DNA of 13,562 bases from Ginkgo biloba (taxonomy: Eukaryota; Streptophyta; Ginkgoopsida; Ginkgoales; Ginkgoaceae). The position numbers were made by a program, and so were the translations under genes. The notes under the pieces are model-generated. The model was given only the letters and a program-made list of their open reading frames with translations. It did no database searches and was not told the origin of the DNA. Location: NCBI GenBank assembly GCA_024626585.1, contig JANKJI010000007.1, positions 137,749,185 to 137,762,746 on the forward strand, written 5' to 3'. Positions 9,410 through 13,562 of the stretch are shown here, piece after piece. Position 1 is the first letter of the stretch; each line of letters begins with the position of its first letter.

Positions 9410-10056
9410 GTTGATTTGGTTATTCACATTTTCCTAGTTATGACCATATGTTACTAATGTTGGATAGTCCTATGACCATGGTATAACAATATAAGATACT
9501 TACAATGTCAAAAATCATTGGTCTAATTATGGTCATGATAATTTATATATAGCACATGGGCTTTACAAATTTTTATTTGAATTACCATAAAGTAGTATGC
9601 ATTATTTAAAATATAGGGAATGCTTCTTAAGAATGCCAAAATTTGAGTTTACATGCAAAACAGCATAGTTTGTATGGACTCTTTATTTGTGTTTCTTATT
9701 GTCAATATCTAAGATTTTCTAGTTTCCCTATAGAGAGAGTGCTTCTTGAAAATCTTTTTATTAAAACCTTTAGTAAATCCTCAAAATGCCAATTATTTTC
9801 TTATAGCATCATTACACTAATAGATTTATTTCATCCATTTAAAGGACCAATTTACTAAAATAATCAATGGAACCATGCATATGAATAAAATTTTAAATAT
9901 TGAATGTTTCATAGTCTACTCAAAGGCTATGAAAACCATAAGATGCAAGGTCTATGCTAGTGCATTTACTTGTATAGGTTGGTGCTTTACTCAATTATTA
10001 CACTAGTTGGGTATATAGTTAACCATATAATGATGGTGTGTATATGTGTATTATCT
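9410..10056 (+). other. AT-rich DNA, possibly intron
   Basis: If the exon model is real, this is the start of the next intron. A 39-base in-phase stretch between TATATAG (9552) and GTAGTA (9592) could be another exon, but its peptide is not convincing. The 71-codon frame at 9643-9858 has no recognised domain, and its upstream context has no start signal. No confident feature is present. Confidence 0.4.
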
Positions 10057-10181
10057 TGGATTAATTTTTCGGTGGTGGTATTTTTTTTTTTAAGGCTCCG
10101 CCTTAACATTGGCTTTGAACTTTTTCTCTTCTTTGATATAATATGAATCATATTCAACAAAAAAAAAATGGATAAAGTTTA
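10057..10181 (+). mobile_element. 5'-truncated LINE tail with poly(A)
   Basis: The segment from about 10070 contains a GGCTCCGCC block followed by a T-rich stretch, CTTCTTTGATATAATATGAATC and a run of ten A (10159-10168), a layout seen at the 3' ends of plant L1-type LINEs. TGGATTAATTTTT at 10057-10069 and TGGATAAAGTTTA at 10169-10181 match at 10 of 13 bases and may be the diverged target-site duplication. That would make a roughly 100-bp insertion truncated at its 5' end by incomplete reverse transcription. LINE assignment rests on memory of such tails, not on coding sequence. Confidence 0.45.
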
Positions 10182-11348
10182 TGTTAAAAATTTAGCTATA
10201 ATTTCACCTTTATTTTGATCTTTTAAATTAATTTCTATGCTTCAAATATAACTTGATAGTTTCAAAATTACTTTTCTGACAATCATCTCACTTTTTTTGT
10301 CCCTAACTAGAATTAATTTATATATTTTAAATCTAACAAATGTATTTTCTATTCTAATATTTTTTTCTTCATGTACAGTCTTGCTAAAAGTAGGAACTTG
10401 CCACTATGTGACTCTTACTTTTAATAAAACTTTAAACCATTAAACGATTGTGACTAATCATATGAGAAAAAATACTACTAATATTTTTTCAACAACATAA
10501 ATTTTCTTAAATAATTTTCTAATTTGTAAGATTGGAGGAAATTTTAATAATTGCATTCATTGTGTGAAGGAGAAACAAGTTTTCATTTGAATACAATGAA
10601 AATAATAGAACAAGATAATATTGGAAAATTGGTGTTGATTAAATGACCCTCTGCACAGTGCATCCTTCCAAGTCTATTTAACTAGATTTATTTTACTAGC
10701 CTATCACTCAATCATAAGCAAAAGGTGATCCTCAAGTGAACTTTTTAAAATCCTTATAACTATTTAAAATCACCATTTGGTGTCAATAAAGTTAGGTAAG
10801 TATGATGACATCTAAATTTATTTTATTTTTTTAAATATTTTCCAATCATACATAATATTTTTTCCTTTTTAATTTATTATTGCAGAGAGAGTAATCTACC
10901 AATTCAACAGTAGGGTAAGCAAAAACTCTAGTGATTTTAATAGCCCAGTTTGATTGATCTAATTCATCTGAGATAATATTGGTCTAGAAATTATATCATC
11001 TTACTGTGAGTAAAAATAAATGCCCCAACATAGACACTAGAAAAAAACTAGTTTGTAGCAGTTGTCATAGCCCAATGGAGCCTAGTCTTCAATGATTTGG
11101 CAGTCTAGTGGAGCCCAATATTTAGTAATTAGAAACTATTTGAACCTTGTATATAATTAATTTAAAAAAAAATAGAAGGTAAATGTGCCTCTTACATACC
11201 TTACATCAATTTTTTATCGTAATTGTAATCATTTTTTTTAATTTTTAGAACAAAATATTGGAATTTAATTTTATAATGTGAAACATGCACTCTTATAATA
11301 AAAATTATTATGATAATACATATTTTAAAATTTTTACATATAGTATGT
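10182..11348 (+). other. AT-rich DNA with an isolated exon-like block
   Basis: No supported gene. The block 10886-10914 has a strong acceptor (T-rich tract, TTGCAG) and a good donor (G|GTAAGC). Its 29 bases are open only in the third frame (RVIYQFNSR), or as ESNLPIQQ followed by a stop in the second. Neither frame joins directly in phase to the block at 9355. A further acceptor-like CATGTACAG ends at 10379. An open stretch near 10551-10645 has no known domain. Confidence 0.35.
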
Positions 11349-11364
11349 GGTAATCTAGGGTGTG

Positions 11365-11940
11365 ATGGAGGTAGGAGGAGGAAAAGGTGCAGTGTAGGTT
11401 AAGGAGGTTCTCAGGGATGGTGACCCTTTATCGTGCAGGTTTGTGGAGGAGGCTAGTAGGCTATCAGGTTTTGATGTGGATAGAAGGGGCCTACAACCTT
11501 TTGACCCAGGAACTCTCTTGTGGGTTAATATTTTGAAAGGTAATCAAAATCTCAATAGTAATTATTTTAGTCTTCTTCTCTCTAATAGAGAGTTATAAGT
11601 TTTGGATTCCCTTGCAGATCTGGTAGTTTACCAAAGTAGGCTCTCCTTAGTAGGGAAGTTTCTAGGTGTAAGGCTAGATTTGGATGCCATCAGGAAGTGG
11701 GCTTTGGAAAAATGAAGGCCGATGGCTGGAATGCAGATTGTCGCCCTTCCTAAAAAAAATTTCTAGGTGAAGTTGAGGTCAGTTGAAGACATTGAGAAAA
11801 TTCTTCTTAGAGGTCCTTGGTTCTATTGGAAGAGAGGCCTTTTCTTGAAAAAGTGGACGCTAAATTTTAACCCTCACTCTCAATCTATGGATCTCGCTCC
11901 CATCTGGGTAAGGTTGTCGAGCCTTCCGATAAGTTTTTGA
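11365..11940 (+). pseudogene. LINE ORF1 pseudogene with DUF4283 domain
   Basis: One frame runs for 192 codons from an ATG at 11365, interrupted by TAG (11395), TAA (11596), TGA (11713) and TAG (11764), and closed by TGA at 11938. No frameshift is needed. Residues about 94-191 carry the DUF4283 pattern of plant L1-type ORF1 nucleic-acid-binding proteins: SLVGKFLGVRLDLDAIRKW, then LLRGPWFYWKRGLFLKKW from residue 147, then DLAPIWVRLSSLPISF from 176. The zinc knuckle expected further on is not present because the copy is cut at about 11938 by the GC-rich LTR-like segment. AT-rich DNA directly precedes the ATG, so the 5' untranslated region appears missing. The protein would coat LINE RNA; this copy cannot make it. 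Confidence 0.85.
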
Positions 11941-11974
11941 TGCAGGAGCATCCGGCGCCTTTGGAGCGCGGGTG

Positions 11975-12280
11975 GCCGACACCGTCCACGGAGGAAAGAG
12001 GATGTCAGAAGACGCCTTAACACATTTCATCGGTATCGATAACCGATATTGTCAGAAGTCCCAATAACGACATCGTCGGAGAACCTAGAACCGACATCGT
12101 CGGTGGACACCGACAAGCCTTGGAAAGACACACCGACGAAGAAGCTAATCACCGACACTGACGGGGAATGGAAGAAGTCACAAGAATCCGTCGGTGGATA
12201 ACACAACTGACTTCGTCGACGATCGACAAGGCTGAGCAATGGTCGTAAAGAACACCATCTGGGGTAAAGAGCAGACCGAC
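11975..12280 (+). promoter_or_regulatory. Cluster of eight RCCGAC (DRE/CRT) cores
   Basis: RCCGAC or its complement GTCGGY occurs at 11975, 12090, 12099 (minus), 12109, 12132, 12151, 12190 (minus) and 12275. CGACATCGTCGG occurs twice, at 12068-12079 and 12092-12103, a 24-bp spacing, and is itself palindromic. A related palindrome, ATCGGT...ACCGAT, lies at 12029-12047. RCCGAC is the core bound by plant DREB/CBF transcription factors in drought and cold responses. The cluster ends about 175 bp before the TATA box, a sensible enhancer position. Function is inferred from the motif only. Confidence 0.55.
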
Positions 12281-12455
12281 ACGAAAGAGCATATTTTCTC
12301 CTTTGGACATTGGAGCAGTGCACCGAGATAGGTTCAGTAGCGCGGATGAGCATTTAATGACAGTGTCGTTATAGGAGTTATGGTGCACCAAACCAGTCCG
12401 TTGAAAGCACAGAGAGACGTTGGGAGCTGAAGCACTTGTCTGTTGGGAGAACTAC

Positions 12456-12463
12456 TATAAATT
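12456..12463 (+). promoter_or_regulatory. TATA box of LTR-like segment
   Basis: TATAAATT sits in a GC-balanced context, downstream of the CCGAC cluster. Transcription would be expected to begin near 12485-12495, where a GA-rich stretch starts. It is the only good TATA match in the GC-rich segment. Confidence 0.55.
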
Positions 12464-12669
12464 GGACCATCTCTTGGAGCTGAAGGGGGAGAGAGAGAGT
12501 TAAGAGCACCGTGAGGCTACCAAATTGTTTAATGAGCCAAAGCCCCGAGAATACAGAGAGACGACAGTAAGCAGGGAGCCAGAGTCCCGAACTCAGCGTA
12601 GCTGGTGCGGTTGAGGGGAGCATGTGAAAGCTCGAGTGTTGAGCGTGGGGTTGAGACACAGAATCTGTT

Positions 12670-12860
12670 GAAGCTTGTAAGCCATGTAACTATTTGGATC
12701 GCCTGGAGCGACTGTATTTAGGCCGTGGGCCAAGTGTAATTGCCTGTAAGAGCCAGTTAGTTGGCCATGGTTGTAAGGGTCGATGCCCAAGAGATTTTTT
12801 CCATTAATACATCCTGGAGTTTTATTCCCTAAGAGGGTTTCTCCAGTTGAAAACTTCCTA
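12670..12860 (+). terminator. Polyadenylation-like R/U5 region
   Basis: Repeated TGTAA and TGTAT motifs (about 12676-12775) resemble plant far-upstream polyadenylation elements. They are followed by CCATTAATACATCCTGG and the short stem CCCTAAGAGGGTTTCTCC, a form common in the U5 of plant copia LTRs. This supports reading 11938 onward as an LTR rather than a gene. Confidence 0.45.
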
Positions 12861-13010
12861 TGCCCCTTTGCATTTTTATGGTTGTTTAAGTTTTAGCATT
12901 TGCTTTCCCTGTTAGTTGGGTTCCTTAGCGGGCGTATCGACGGTTGAGTAAGCCGCGATGCCACAGCGCTCGAACTAGCCTAGGATCCTTTAGAGCGGAG
13001 TGGGACAGTC

Positions 13011-13515
13011 TTCTCCCTCCCACCTCCTACTTCACCCTCCCTTCTCTATTCAGACAAATCTGAATGAAGAAGAGAGGGGGTAGATGAGGGGTCTCTACAC
13101 CCCATCTCCCCCTATTCCAATAAAATAGGTGGGGGAGAGACCCCCCCATATGGGTCCCGTCTCCCCTATTTAATTAGAATAGGGGGAGATGGGGGGGTCT
13201 CTCCCCCACATCGCCTCCCTCCCTTCTCATATCAACCAATATAATAAGGGATGGAGGAGACCTAGGGGAGAGACCCCTCATCTCCTCCTATTCTGACAGA
13301 ATAGGGTAGACATGGGGGAGAAACCCCCATCTCTCCCTATTCTAACATAATGGGGAGAGATGGGGAGATGACCCCTCATCTCCTCCCTTTGTTATCCATT
13401 CAAATTTGTCTGAAAAAAGAAGGGAGGGGGGGATACCAGTATGGGCAGTGTCTCTCTACCCCTCCTTCTATATTTAAAATAGATCCAAATGGAGAATGAC
13501 GAAGGGAGGGGACAT
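13011..13515. repeat. Array of alternating pyrimidine/purine hairpins
   Basis: About eight units, each near 50-75 bp, consist of a C/T-rich arm, an AT-rich loop containing TATTC or AATA, and a G/A-rich arm complementary to the first. Arms start near 13035, 13101, 13156, 13215, 13274, 13324, 13382 and 13459. The clearest are 13101-13140, 13156-13194, 13274-13318 and 13324-13365, around a common form CCCCATCTCCCCCTATT paired with AATAGGGGGAGATGGGG. Each purine arm can also pair with the next pyrimidine arm. No frame, tRNA or known element is recognised. Whether it belongs to the preceding LTR element or is an independent satellite is open. Confidence 0.75.
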
Positions 13516-13562
13516 ATGGGGATAGATCTCAATGGAGAACAAAATAATTTTTTTTTTAATGT

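Larger units (their letters stand above)
11938..12960 (+). mobile_element. GC-rich LTR-like segment inside the LINE
   Basis: GC content rises abruptly where the LINE frame breaks. The likely left end is TGATGCAGGAGCATCC, whose GATGC and GCATC (11939-11943, 11948-11952) form a small terminal hairpin. The order is LTR-like: a regulatory stretch with repeated CCGAC boxes (11975-12280), a TATA box at 12456, a transcribed-type region rich in TGTAA motifs (12670-12780) and a U5-like end with CCCTAAGAGGG (12827-12837). No PBS, matching second LTR or clear CA end was found, so the right boundary is a guess and the element could be a solo or partial LTR. Retained CpG suggests it is younger than its surroundings. 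The open frames on its minus strand are not supported as genes. Confidence 0.55.

Noticed and set aside
9643-9858. 71-codon plus-strand frame
   Set aside because: No recognisable motif, and the ATG is not in a convincing start context. It is kept only as possible intron or decayed repeat.
12027-12790. Overlapping minus-strand open frames of 65-108 codons
   Set aside because: They lie in the GC-rich LTR-like segment, where stops are rarer. They overlap each other in different frames, show no domain, and run against the TATA box and polyadenylation order.
13011-13515. CRISPR-like array interpretation of the terminal repeats
   Set aside because: Repeats are diverged hairpins without unique spacers of fixed length, and the context is a plant nuclear genome.
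1-13562. Organelle-derived or bacterial sequence
   Set aside because: No plastid, mitochondrial or bacterial genes or RNA genes are recognised, while retroelement features and U-rich splice-like signals point to nuclear plant DNA.

Overview
This window looks like nuclear DNA from a land plant with a large, transposon-filled genome. The evidence is a plant-type LINE ORF1 with a DUF4283 domain, LTR retrotransposon pieces primed by initiator-Met tRNA, U-rich plant-style splice signals, and an AT-rich background with no bacterial gene structure. A gymnosperm or another large-genome seed plant would fit, because old AT-rich retroelement debris is broken by younger GC-rich elements. The species cannot be fixed from the sequence. 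No long intact protein-coding gene is present, and no rRNA, tRNA or CRISPR was seen.

Layout. Bases 1-4414 are AT-rich intergenic DNA. They hold a possible old LTR promoter near 256, a cluster of AGGTA-type palindromes (562-859) and an isolated G-quadruplex motif (2557-2586). Bases 4415-7283 hold a degenerate LTR retrotransposon family. A complete antisense LTR (4415-4730) stands head to head with a 5'-truncated sense LTR (about 4742-4934). A tRNA-iMet primer-binding site, about 2 kb of decayed interior, a polypurine tract and a nearly complete 3' LTR (6954-7283) follow.

Bases 7296-9409 contain four short stretches that look like exons. Their reading phases agree with one another, and they are separated by introns. 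One intron carries a 446-bp-period tandem duplication that starts exactly at a splice donor. The product is not recognised and the model is tentative. Bases 9410-11348 are AT-rich, with a 5'-truncated LINE tail ending in poly(A) at 10168 and an isolated exon-like block at 10886-10914.

Bases 11349-11939 are a LINE ORF1 pseudogene (DUF4283) that keeps one frame throughout but carries four internal stops. It is cut at about 11938 by a GC-rich LTR-like segment (about 11938-12960) with a TATA box, a polyadenylation-like U5 region and eight RCCGAC (DRE/CRT) cores in its upstream part. The window ends with a striking array of about eight alternating pyrimidine/purine hairpins (13011-13515).

The parts do not form a pathway. 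The picture is nested mobile elements: an AT-rich old layer, a decayed LINE, then a younger CpG-rich LTR element inside it. The possible gene fragment sits in the middle. The items most worth checking are the hairpin array, the stress-element cluster in the LTR, the duplicated primer-binding site in the older LTR family and the cryptic exon chain.
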